Under the pieces are notes generated by a model. It saw only the letters and a program-made list of their open reading frames with translations, made no database searches and was not told where the DNA came from. Of a stretch of 64,000 nt of DNA, positions 52,557 to 60,765 are shown in pieces. The stretch comes from Bacteroides faecium (GTDB lineage: Bacteria; Bacteroidota; Bacteroidia; Bacteroidales; Bacteroidaceae). The stretch spans positions 4,526,001-4,590,000 of the forward strand of contig NZ_CP050831.1 of assembly GCF_012113595.1 (NCBI RefSeq). Direction: 5' to 3'. Both the position numbers and the translations under genes were made by a program. The stretch's first letter is position 1. The number at the start of each line of letters is the position of its first letter.

Positions 52557-54774
52557 CGTCCTCGTCTTCTGCTTCTTCTTTGGCCTTTTTCTTGAGGTTG
52601 AATATGATTTTTTCTGTTAATGATAATTGGCTGAAACGGTAACTTAACCGGCGCAACAATGTATAGGGCGGAAGTTGTCCGGTGAAGTCCTCTACGGCTT
52701 CACGCCGGGCATTGGTCAGGCAGATGCGGAAAGGAATGTCTGTCTTGCCCAGTTGTTGCATGAGCTGTTCGCAGAGCTGCTTGTCGATGGACTTCCAGCC
52801 ACGGTTGGCAGGAGTGACGAGTATGTTGGCGTTGGCGTCGAGCAACAAAGCGGTCGGGATGTTGCTTTTCGACAACGGCGGATAGGCCACTATTAATATG
52901 TCTTCGCCTTGCAGGGCATAAAAGTCTGTGATTTTCCGGGCAAGCAGATATTGGGTGGAGTCGGTGTTGAAATCTTCTTTGTAGCTGATGAACCGTGTAT
53001 TCAACATGCGGCTCTGCATATATCCGCAGATCAGGTTGCCCACTTCTTCTTCACCGGAATCTTCGCTGGTACTGAATAGGTTGATAATGAACACTCCTGG
53101 AGATTTACGCTTGGTAAGGAAGCGGAGCAGGGAGTTGGACAGCTCTTGCACGGAGAGTTGTACGTAGGTTTTTGCCAGTCCGCCATAGCGGGAAGACGAT
53201 GTGTCGGGAATAGCGCCTACTGCTTTGAATCCGGTCACACGCTTGGTGCGGCTGGCATCACGCAGTGTCCTGTCGAGCATTTCAATCAACAGCAGCAGGG
53301 CAACGATAATGAGGAAGCTAGCTATACAAGCGGCTATCACAATCTGTTTCCGGTTGGTCGAATTGGATGAAATCGGGTAGGTAGGCTCGTTCAGTACTTT
53401 CAGAGTGGCGGAAGTCATTTCCAGATTTTTCTTTCTCAACAGGGCTTCGTTGTAACTTTGAAGCACGGTGAGATAGTTGCGCTCGGTGAAGTTAATCATG
53501 CGCTCTTTCTGCTTGATGGTGGTACCCACGGGGGCGAAGAATACGTAGCGGTCATTCAGTTCGCGGCGTGCGTTCTGTACAATCTTCAATTCGGCCTTGG
53601 CTTTTTCGTATAGCAGCGTCTGTTCAAGCCACTGGTCGATGATGCTGGTTCGTGAAGCGCCTTCTTTGGTATATTTATGGCCGATGTATGAAGAGGTCAG
53701 GTCGTTCAGTTCTTGTTTGACTTCGCTCAACCGTTTTTTGTCTTTTTCCAGCGACTGTGTATCCGTTTTCTTTGAGTCAGTCATCGCTTCGGCTTCTGAT
53801 ATTCTGCCGGTAATGTTGGAAGCTTCCCGCAGCCTGTCTACAAATTCCATGTTTTTGAGAACTTGTTTGGCATTGCTGTCCATATGCTTCTCCAGTTCGT
53901 CGAGCATGGACTTGCTGCTGTTGAATGCGAAAAGGGCGTCTTGTTCCCTCAGTTCGTATTCTTTGCTGATAGCTGCTATTTCCTTGGTTTCGTCCAGATA
54001 GTTGATGATACGTTTTTGTACGTTGTATTTTGTCAGGTCTTCTTCTTCCGCATTAAGTTTCTTTCCTATGCGCTTCAACTCTTCTTCGAAGTATTTGATT
54101 ACTTTGTCCGTTTCTCCATAACGGATACGGCGGTATTCTTCTACGAATTCATCCATCAGGATGCTTACCGTATTATATACGATACCCGGATCGCCCGAAG
54201 AATAGCTGATGTCGAGCAGGTCGCTCGTCAGACGGCGTTGCACTTTTATGTTTTTCAGGGCATTGTAACTGTAGAAGGGGTGGTTATAGTAAAATAATCC
54301 GTAGATATAGTTTTCTCTGTGCGGACGCATATAGGTTTCCAGGTTGGATACGGTCTTGTCTTCGCTTGATTTGTCAATCAGCTTTAGTATCTCCGGTCCG
54401 TTCGGACTGTTTTTTAAGTGATTATAGGTGTAGTTATAGCTGGAAGGGGTGATGCCGTTCTGTTCTTTTTCCGGATTTCCTAGAATGAGTACCCGGGCAA
54501 ACAGGCGTAAGCATACTCTTTTCAGGGTACTTTCAGCTTGCATGATGCTTATCAGGTTGTCCATGGAATTCTGCACCGTTGCCCAGTCTGTCCGCTTGTC
54601 GCTCTCCAGATTGTAGCCCGAAGCGACTCCTGTGTAAAGTGTAGCTTTTACATCGTATCCACCCCGCATATGGCGGGTATAATAGATGACCAGCAATGTG
54701 AAAAGGGCGGTTCCTATCAATATCAGCCAACGATGGCGAAATAGGGTCCGTATGGTAGAAATGATAAAATTCAT
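52546..54774 (-). CDS. Wzz-type chain-length determinant with degenerate kinase-like end
   Basis: A 742-residue co-polymerase. Helix at about 17-33, a periplasmic domain with long coiled coils (about 215-420), a PxxP-like segment and second helix at about 480-502, then a cytosolic domain (about 555-715). The last is placed like a BY-kinase/ParA domain, but Walker A is missing (IINLFSTSEDSGEEEVG) and Walker A' reads ILIVAYPPLSKS. No Tyr cluster ends the protein; the tail is Glu/Asp-rich. It sets chain length, probably without ATP. Confidence 0.85.
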   Translation of the reverse strand: MNFIISTIRTLFRHRWLILIGTALFTLLVIYYTRHMRGGYDVKATLYTGVASGYNLESDKRTDWATVQNSMDNLISIMQAESTLKRVCLRLFARVLILGNPEKEQNGITPSSYNYTYNHLKNSPNGPEILKLIDKSSEDKTVSNLETYMRPHRENYIYGLFYYNHPFYSYNALKNIKVQRRLTSDLLDISYSSGDPGIVYNTVSILMDEFVEEYRRIRYGETDKVIKYFEEELKRIGKKLNAEEEDLTKYNVQKRIINYLDETKEIAAISKEYELREQDALFAFNSSKSMLDELEKHMDSNAKQVLKNMEFVDRLREASNITGRISEAEAMTDSKKTDTQSLEKDKKRLSEVKQELNDLTSSYIGHKYTKEGASRTSIIDQWLEQTLLYEKAKAELKIVQNARRELNDRYVFFAPVGTTIKQKERMINFTERNYLTVLQSYNEALLRKKNLEMTSATLKVLNEPTYPISSNSTNRKQIVIAACIASFLIIVALLLLIEMLDRTLRDASRTKRVTGFKAVGAIPDTSSSRYGGLAKTYVQLSVQELSNSLLRFLTKRKSPGVFIINLFSTSEDSGEEEVGNLICGYMQSRMLNTRFISYKEDFNTDSTQYLLARKITDFYALQGEDILIVAYPPLSKSNIPTALLLDANANILVTPANRGWKSIDKQLCEQLMQQLGKTDIPFRICLTNARREAVEDFTGQLPPYTLLRRLSYRFSQLSLTEKIIFNLKKKAKEEAEDEDDDE

Positions 54775-54785
54775 ATCTTAATCTT

Positions 54786-55532
54786 TTATTTTCGTATAAT
54801 GGGAGTCCGGGCAATCACTTCGAGTATCATCAAGCTCTTGGTGAGCTCGAACTTGCTTTTTTCATAGGCTTCACGGGCTTGTGACTGTCGCTCTTTATCA
54901 ACAGCCAGGTCGGTGGATTCTATGGTTCCATTAGCAAAGTTTTTCTCTGAAATCTCATATTGTACATTGGCAAGCACCAGACTCTCGCTGCGCATCTGAA
55001 GAACTTTTATTTGGGATGTGGCAGTGGCATACATCTCAATAATGTTTTTTTTTATCTCATCATACTTGACTTCCCGTTCCAGTTCAGCGGTTCTAAGGGT
55101 GAGTCTTTGACGGCTGACACGTCCTTTGAGGTCGAATAAATCATCTAATGGAATACTGACTCCCGCGCCTACCGTATAACCGTTCTGTGCCTGAGTGGAG
55201 TAGGTAAGGTAAGGGGCAAGTGCTACATCGGTATATGTGGACTCATTGCCGAACATACCGTATTGGTAGCTTCCTCTCAAACTAAAGAAACCAAGGAATG
55301 ACCATTTCTCTTTTCGTAGTAACTTGCGCTCTATTACCGCCTTGACATCTGCCATCTCATAGATCGGACTGTTCTTGGCATTTTCGAAGAGTACAGATAA
55401 TGGCGGAAGGTCAATCTTGTTATACTCATCGTCGCTTAATCGAGAATAGTCGCTGACTTCCTGTGCTGCCACATGAGTGGTGGAAGTGAATAAAAGTAAT
55501 AACCCTAAAAAATGATATATAAATTGCTTCAT
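54786..55532 (-). CDS. Short TolC-like outer-membrane protein
   Basis: A 248-residue exported protein (signal peptide 1-22, ends VAAQ). The mature part looks like half of a TolC protein: a strand-helix pattern with FFSLRGSYQYGMFG and GYTVGAGVSIPLDDLFDLKGR, then two long helices with the DLAVDKERQSQAREAYEKSKFEL pattern. TolC proteins have about 420 residues and two such repeats, so this is about half length. The frame is open to 55700, but the start at 55532 gives the signal peptide. It may be an outer-membrane channel partner of Wzz, in place of Wza. Confidence 0.75.
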   Translation of the reverse strand: MKQFIYHFLGLLLLFTSTTHVAAQEVSDYSRLSDDEYNKIDLPPLSVLFENAKNSPIYEMADVKAVIERKLLRKEKWSFLGFFSLRGSYQYGMFGNESTYTDVALAPYLTYSTQAQNGYTVGAGVSIPLDDLFDLKGRVSRQRLTLRTAELEREVKYDEIKKNIIEMYATATSQIKVLQMRSESLVLANVQYEISEKNFANGTIESTDLAVDKERQSQAREAYEKSKFELTKSLMILEVIARTPIIRK

Positions 55533-55845
55533 AAAAAAAATCCTATTATTTGCTCCTGCTGTGTCATAGCTTGCGCAAATATAAGGATTAATTTCATTTA
55601 TGTGCAGTCTTTTATTATCTATTTTACTTTCTTTCCCTTTTATTGTATGCGAATACTTGCTCGAAAACCTTTCGTTGCACCGGGATGGAATAATTTTCAT
55701 ACCGAACAGGAAGGCTTTCTGTATTAGAATCAGAACGCTTCTGTTATCTGAATCTGAATGTGTTCTGCTATCTGAATCAGAACGTTTCTGCCATTTGTAT
55801 CAGAATACCTCTGCTATCTGTATCAGAACGCTTCTGCTATCTGTA
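55533..55845. other. 313-bp intergenic region
   Basis: No coding sequence between the TolC-like start and the stop of the BamA-like gene. Near the BamA-like gene it is occupied by a palindromic tandem array; the rest is AT-rich with no recognised element. Confidence 0.75.
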
Positions 55846-55859
55846 TCAGAACGCTTCCG
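55731..55859. repeat. Six-unit 23-bp palindromic tandem array
   Basis: Units start at 55731, 55754, 55778, 55801, 55824 and 55847 (period 23, once 24). Each is CAGAA-N3-TTCTG or close, followed by a CTATCTGTAT spacer. Each could form a 5-bp stem with a 3-nt loop. The last unit runs into the final codons and stop of the BamA-like gene, so its end (MTEAF) is encoded by repeat sequence. No cas genes are near. Confidence 0.92.
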
Positions 55860-57117
55860 TCATATTAAAATAGAATAAATTCTGCTTATTCACCATATCT
55901 CTACCGAAGTCGAGCCGTATATTCATTCGAGGTTGTACTTCAACACGCAAGCCTACGCCGAGATTAGGAAGGACGCCTTCTATCTTTCCCGGAGTAGGGC
56001 CCATGAATCCGCATCCGCCCCAAGCCACATAACCTACGTGATTGAGCATCTTCTTCACCCATGTGCTTTTGTCCGTATTTATCATCTGACGATATTCTGC
56101 CATCATTACATGAGACGACTTGTCGCGAAACTGTCCCATATAATATCCGCGAAGGTCGAAAGGCGTTCCGCTAAGTGCGTATTTCGTCAACGGCACATCT
56201 CCGAATACGTTTTTTGTCTGCACCGTCCATGCAATTACTTTACGTAAACCAACAGTCTTATATTGACGGTAATCAAACTCCAAACGGTAAAAATTATCAT
56301 CACTACCGAAGGCTTTATTATACATCATTCCACGAAAGTCCAAGTACATTCCCCGGTAAGCATTCGCAGGAATATCACGCGTGTCATATGTCAACAGAAA
56401 ACCGAGTCCTGAGCTGAAATTCTTATATCCATGCTCCGTGCCGCCCGCCGCAACATAAGACGGCTGATTAATCATTCCTTCCGCAGGTTTAGTAATCTTA
56501 TCATAATTCAAATCGACTTGGGGACCAGCGAAGAAGTCGCTTTCGCCCAAGCGGAAAAGGAACCACGGGTTCACCTGAATACCGCTATACCGATATTCGC
56601 TGGTATCTTCACCACGGGGATAATCTTTATTGGTACTATATCCGATACCATAGAAATTCTCAATCGTATTTTTATAGGAGAATGTTCCGAAAATGCGGAA
56701 GCGGTCGCCTTTGAAGAATAGTTGTGGCTTCGCCATCAAATTCAATCCGCCCTTAAACATCAGCGCGATAGCCATCGGTACCACCGAACGTCGCTGAGTG
56801 GTGTCGCTCGGATTCATCCGGAACGTCATCAACGCGCTACCGCCTACCAACAAACCGAAGTCCGGTGTATAGCTGGGCCCACCTAATATATTATAGTGAA
56901 GATTTCTCTTTGCCACACGTTGGCGGCGTAATTCGCGTTTGGAGAGGGTAATCACTGTATCCGACGGAGCGTCTTCAATATCCGTTGGCGTATCATCACT
57001 GATAGAAGTTGTGGATATTGGCAGTTCATCGCTTTTTACTGCTGTGCTGTCAGCCGTAGCCGACATAATATTGATAGATGGAAACACCATCAATACACCT
57101 ATTATATATTTCTTCAT
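55846..57117 (-). CDS. BamA/TamA-type outer-membrane barrel protein
   Basis: A 423-residue outer-membrane protein. Signal peptide about 1-22 (hydrophobic, ends MSATA), a low-complexity Thr/Ser/Asp linker (23-58), then a 16-strand-like barrel of the Omp85 C-terminal type, with GLLVGGSALM, GLGFLLTYDTRDIPANAYRGMYLDF and GGCGFMG-like strands, and a final Phe. No POTRA domains are seen, so it is not BamA itself. It is the first gene of the right half of the minus-strand run and could export or anchor the polymer. The C terminus is part of a repeat array. Confidence 0.82.
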   Translation of the reverse strand: MKKYIIGVLMVFPSINIMSATADSTAVKSDELPISTTSISDDTPTDIEDAPSDTVITLSKRELRRQRVAKRNLHYNILGGPSYTPDFGLLVGGSALMTFRMNPSDTTQRRSVVPMAIALMFKGGLNLMAKPQLFFKGDRFRIFGTFSYKNTIENFYGIGYSTNKDYPRGEDTSEYRYSGIQVNPWFLFRLGESDFFAGPQVDLNYDKITKPAEGMINQPSYVAAGGTEHGYKNFSSGLGFLLTYDTRDIPANAYRGMYLDFRGMMYNKAFGSDDNFYRLEFDYRQYKTVGLRKVIAWTVQTKNVFGDVPLTKYALSGTPFDLRGYYMGQFRDKSSHVMMAEYRQMINTDKSTWVKKMLNHVGYVAWGGCGFMGPTPGKIEGVLPNLGVGLRVEVQPRMNIRLDFGRDMVNKQNLFYFNMTEAF

Positions 57118-57207
57118 ATTTTCTTTCTGAGGAATTCGACTGCAAAGAAAACTCTTTTATTTCGATTAGTTTTGATACACTTAGATAATAATTCTAAAAA
57201 AGAATCG

Positions 57208-57215
57208 TAAATTTG
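57208..57215 (+). promoter_or_regulatory. Bacteroides -7 element (TAAATTTG) for the aminopeptidase
   Basis: TAAATTTG lies 54 bases before the ATG. The -33 box is unclear. Confidence 0.5.
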
Positions 57216-57269
57216 CGATTTTACATTACCATATATGAACTGTAAGTCCATTAACAAACTATTATACTA

Positions 57270-58664
57270 ATGAATAAACGAATTTTATCAGTTTTTGTTT
57301 TCTGTGCTTTCTATTATTCTACACAAGCGCAAGAAGTGAAAGGCGGCATCAGCGACGACATGATGCAGCAAATCAAGCAGAGTTACCAGAACACCCCGAG
57401 TGACAAGGCTATCCGCAACGCTATCGGCAGCAACGACATCCGCAAACTGGCTCTGAATCAGGACAACCTGAAAGGTATGGATACGCACTTTTCTATCAAA
57501 GTGAATTCCAAAGGTATCACCGACCAGAAATCTTCCGGCCGTTGCTGGCTCTTCACTGGTCTGAACGTGATGCGTGCCAAAGCCATCGCTCAGCACAACC
57601 TCGGCTCATTCGAGTTTTCGCAAACCTACCCTTTCTTCTTCGACCAACTGGAGAAAGCGAACCTTTTCCTGCAAGGCATCATCGACACCAGCGACAAACC
57701 GATGAACGACAAAATGGTGGAATGGCTTTTCCGTAACCCATTGAGTGACGGTGGAACCTTTACCGGCGTAGCCGACATCGTAAGTAAATACGGACTTGTC
57801 CCCAAAGATATAATGCCCGAAACGAACAGCAGCGAAAGCACATCTCGCATGGCGAACCTGGTAGCTTTGAAACTCCGTGAACAAGGTCTGCAACTCCGTG
57901 ACCTCGCCGCCAAAGGTACTAAGCCCGCCGCCCTCGAAAAGACTAAGACCGAAATGCTTAGTACCATCTACCGCATGCTTGTCTTAAACTTAGGTGTTCC
58001 CCCCACTGAATTTACTTGGACGGAATACAACGCCCAAGGCAAGCCCGTCTCTACGGAAACCTACACCCCGCTTTCTTTCCTGAAGAAATACGGCGACGAA
58101 AACCTTATCGGCAACTACGTCATGCTCATGAACGACCCCAGCCGTGAATTCTACAAATGTTATGAAATAGACTACGACCGCCACCGTTACGACGGCAAAA
58201 ACTGGACATATGTCAATCTCCCCATCGAAGACATCAAAGAGATGGCTATAACCTCTCTCAAAGACAGTACCATGATGTATTTTTCTTGCGATGTAGGCAA
58301 ATTCCTCAACTCCGACCGTGGTCTGCTGGATGTAAAAAACTACGACTATGAATCTCTCATGGGCACTACGTTCGGCATGAACAAGAAGCAACGCATCCAA
58401 AGCTTTGCCAGCGGCTCAAGCCACGCCATGACACTCATGGCGGTAGACCTCGACAAAAATGGAAACTCAACCAAATGGATGGTTGAAAATAGTTGGGGTG
58501 CCGGCTCCGGTTATCAAGGTCATCTCATCATGACTGACGACTGGTTCAACGAATATATGTTCCGCCTGGTAATAGAAACCAAATACGCCACGAAGAAAGT
58601 CTCGGAAATCCTCAAACAGAAGCCCATTCGTCTTCCTGCTTGGGATCCTATGTTTGCTGAATAA
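57270..58664 (+). CDS. C1B family cysteine aminopeptidase (bleomycin-hydrolase-like)
   Basis: A 464-residue papain-fold peptidase of the PepC/bleomycin hydrolase group. A signal peptide of about 20 residues (ends STQAQ) sends it out of the cytosol, unlike the classic enzyme. Catalytic residues are seen: Gln86 and Cys92 in DQKSSGRCWLF, His in GSSHAMTLMAV, Asn in WMVENSWG. The family trims peptides from the N terminus as hexamers. It stands alone. A repeat element begins at once after its stop codon. Confidence 0.93.
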   Translation: MNKRILSVFVFCAFYYSTQAQEVKGGISDDMMQQIKQSYQNTPSDKAIRNAIGSNDIRKLALNQDNLKGMDTHFSIKVNSKGITDQKSSGRCWLFTGLNVMRAKAIAQHNLGSFEFSQTYPFFFDQLEKANLFLQGIIDTSDKPMNDKMVEWLFRNPLSDGGTFTGVADIVSKYGLVPKDIMPETNSSESTSRMANLVALKLREQGLQLRDLAAKGTKPAALEKTKTEMLSTIYRMLVLNLGVPPTEFTWTEYNAQGKPVSTETYTPLSFLKKYGDENLIGNYVMLMNDPSREFYKCYEIDYDRHRYDGKNWTYVNLPIEDIKEMAITSLKDSTMMYFSCDVGKFLNSDRGLLDVKNYDYESLMGTTFGMNKKQRIQSFASGSSHAMTLMAVDLDKNGNSTKWMVENSWGAGSGYQGHLIMTDDWFNEYMFRLVIETKYATKKVSEILKQKPIRLPAWDPMFAE

Positions 58665-58873
58665 TGTTCTTTCTTTTGTCTTGAAACAAAAGAAAGAACC
58701 AAAGAAAAATTCAAGGCTGACTTTTTTCTCCTACTCGTTCCCTTCACTTCGCTAAAGGGCAGAAACTCGCTTCGCTCAAACAGTCTGCCCTTCTTAACGC
58801 TCCGTTACGGTCTCTCGCTTAACGGAGAAAAAAGTAGGCCGGGAACCCATTCGGCGTGGATGCCCATGCGGTG
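58665..58873 (+). repeat. MITE-like noncoding repeat, copy 1
   Basis: About 209 bp that matches copy 2 (59081-59293) in inverted orientation over most of its length. Parts in order: a 13-bp-stem hairpin (TTCTTTCTTTTGT and complement), the TTCAAGGCTG end, a GGGCAGA-TCTGCCC hairpin with a GCTTCGC loop part (about 58757-58791), and a GGCCGGGAACCCATTCGGCG end. It has no open frame. Confidence 0.85.
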
Positions 58874-58943
58874 TGGATGCTTTTTGATGTAAATATCTCT
58901 TCGGTTTGGAAATCTTTTGTGATGTGGATTCTTTTGCAACGTG

Positions 58944-58983
58944 AATGGTTATACTGCATGTAAGCTTATGCAGTATAACCATT
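58944..58983. other. Perfect 16-bp-stem hairpin at the centre of the inverted pair
   Basis: AATGGTTATACTGCAT is followed after 8 bases (GTAAGCTT) by its exact reverse complement. There is no T run after it. It lies close to the symmetry centre between the two MITE-like copies. Confidence 0.9.
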
Positions 58984-59080
58984 GTTGATTGTAGAATTTC
59001 TATGAACGTTTATAATGTAGAAACTCTATTCTCTAGGGATATTTATTGTAGAAGTCAACTCACTTTGTTTTGACTTTCTT

Positions 59081-59293
59081 CCGCACGGGTATCCATGCCG
59101 CATGGTTTCCCGGCCTCGTTTTTCCGGCGTCAAGCGCAGGTGTTTTCTCCGGCGTTAAGAAGGGCAGACTGTTTGAGCGAAGCGAGTTTCTGCCCTTTAG
59201 CCGGAGAGAACACCGGAGTAGCCGGAAAAACGCAGCCTTGATTCTTTCTTTTTGGTTCTTTTTCTTTCGTATCAAGACGAAAGAAAAAGAACG
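59081..59293 (-). repeat. MITE-like noncoding repeat, copy 2 (inverted)
   Basis: The minus strand of this interval lines up with copy 1: the 5' Lys/Arg-poor A/T-rich hairpin with AAAGAAAAAGAACC, CAAGGCTG, the AAGGGCAGAAACTCGCTTCG block (about 59158-59200), and GGCCGGGAAACCATGCGGCA at the end. The middle spacer differs from copy 1. Confidence 0.85.
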
Positions 59294-59307
59294 TGCACGA
59301 ACACGAC

Positions 59308-59341
59308 AAGGAATTACGGATATTTTTCCGTAATTCCTTTC
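59308..59341 (+). terminator. Terminator-like hairpin upstream of nqrA
   Basis: AAGGAATTACGGA pairs with TCCGTAATTCCTT, followed by a CTTTCTTTTTT tract. It would shield the nqr operon from upstream transcription. Confidence 0.75.
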
Positions 59342-59372
59342 TTTTTTCCTCTTTAATCACATTATTATTTAT

Positions 59373-59380
59373 TACTTTTG
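59373..59380 (+). promoter_or_regulatory. Bacteroides -7 element (TACTTTTG) for the nqr operon
   Basis: TACTTTTG lies 35 bases before the nqrA ATG. A -33 TTTG is not clear. Confidence 0.55.
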
Positions 59381-59415
59381 CGGCAAATTTATGAAACCAT
59401 TATTTTATTTATAGC

Positions 59416-60765
59416 ATGGCAAATGTAATAAAGTTACGCAAAGGCCTTGACATAAACCTGAAAGGTACGGCTGCTGAGACGTACACAACAGTGAAAGAGC
59501 CGGGATTTTACGCACTCGTACCCGATGATTTTCCTGGAGTGACGCCGAAGGTAGTCGTAAAAGAGCAGGAGTATGTGATGGCTGGTGGACCCTTGTTTAT
59601 CGACAAGTATCATCCTGAAGTAAAATTTGTTTCGCCCGTGAGCGGTGTAGTGACAAGTGTAGAGCGTGGAGCACGTCGTAAGGTACTGAACATTGTGGTG
59701 GAAGCTGCTGCAGAGCAGGACTACGAAGAGTTTGGTAAGAAGAATGTTGCAACGATGGATGCAGAAGCAGTAAAGGCCGCTTTGTTGGAAGCCGGTATTT
59801 TCGCATTTATCAAACAACGTCCTTATGACATCATTGCAGATCCGACAGTGGCGCCGAAAGGCATCTTCGTATCCGCATTCGATAGCAATCCGCTGGCACC
59901 TGACTTCGAATTTGCGCTGAAAGGCGAAGAAGCAAACTTCCAGACAGGACTCGATGCCCTCGCCAAGATGGCAAAAACTTACCTGAACATTAGCGTGAAG
60001 CAGAACGCTGCCGCGCTGACACAGGCAAAGAACGTTACAGTTACCGCATTTGACGGGCCGAACCCTGCAGGAAACGTAGGCGTTCAGATCAACCATCTCG
60101 ATCCCGTATCCAAGGGCGAAACAGTATGGACTATTGATCCGCAAGCTGTAATCTTCATCGGCCGTCTCTTCAATACAGGCCGCGTAAACTTCACACGCAC
60201 AGTAGCCGTGACAGGTTCCGAAGTGCTGAAACCTGCATACTGCAAACTTCAGGTAGGCGCACTGCTCACTAACGTGTTTGCCGGCAACGTAACAACAGGT
60301 AAAGACTTACGCTATATCAGCGGTAACGTGCTGACAGGAAAGCAAGTGTCCCCGAACGGATTCTTAGGCGCATTCCACAGCCAGGTGACAGTCATTCCCG
60401 AAGGAGACGACATTCACGAAATGCTCGGATGGATCATGCCGCGTTTCAATCAGTATAGCGTCAACCGTTCATACTTTAGCTGGTTGATGGGAAAGAAAGA
60501 ATACACACTCGACGCACGTGTCAAGGGTGGCGAACGCCATATGATTATGTCAGGCGAATACGACAAAGTATTCCCGATGGATATCCTGCCCGAATATCTG
60601 ATTAAAGCCATCATCGCCGGCGACATCGACCGCATGGAAGCACTTGGCATCTATGAAGTAGCTCCTGAAGACTTCGCGCTCTGCGAATTTGTCTGCTCCT
60701 CAAAGATGGAACTGCAACGCATCGTTCGTGTCGGACTCGACATGCTTCGCTCGGAAATGGCATAA
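59416..60765 (+). CDS. nqrA: Na+-translocating NADH:quinone reductase subunit A
   Basis: A 449-residue cytosolic subunit of Na+-NQR, the enzyme that couples NADH oxidation and quinone reduction to Na+ export. It begins with IKLRKGLDINLKG and has the barrel-sandwich-like region PGVTPKVVVKEQEYVMAGGPLFIDK (about 40-65), and the later GRLFNTGRVNFTRTVAVTGSEV. Length is normal. It leads the nqrABCDE operon. The 121-bp gap to nqrB is unusually long and filled by 7-bp repeats. Confidence 0.96.
   Translation: MANVIKLRKGLDINLKGTAAETYTTVKEPGFYALVPDDFPGVTPKVVVKEQEYVMAGGPLFIDKYHPEVKFVSPVSGVVTSVERGARRKVLNIVVEAAAEQDYEEFGKKNVATMDAEAVKAALLEAGIFAFIKQRPYDIIADPTVAPKGIFVSAFDSNPLAPDFEFALKGEEANFQTGLDALAKMAKTYLNISVKQNAAALTQAKNVTVTAFDGPNPAGNVGVQINHLDPVSKGETVWTIDPQAVIFIGRLFNTGRVNFTRTVAVTGSEVLKPAYCKLQVGALLTNVFAGNVTTGKDLRYISGNVLTGKQVSPNGFLGAFHSQVTVIPEGDDIHEMLGWIMPRFNQYSVNRSYFSWLMGKKEYTLDARVKGGERHMIMSGEYDKVFPMDILPEYLIKAIIAGDIDRMEALGIYEVAPEDFALCEFVCSSKMELQRIVRVGLDMLRSEMA

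Larger units (their letters stand above)
58665..59415. other. 751-bp noncoding region between pepC-like gene and nqrA
   Basis: It holds an inverted pair of about 200-bp repeats around a centre with a 16-bp hairpin, then a terminator-like hairpin and the nqrA promoter element. No gene is supported. Confidence 0.8.

Noticed and set aside
55731..55859. CRISPR array or phase-variable promoter
   Set aside because: The period is 23 bp with no unique spacers, and no recombinase gene is in the window.
58665..59415. Small protein genes in the repeat region (for example 58520-58747 minus, 59070-59333 plus)
   Set aside because: All frames here are translations of the inverted repeats or of the pepC-like gene end and match nothing recognisable.
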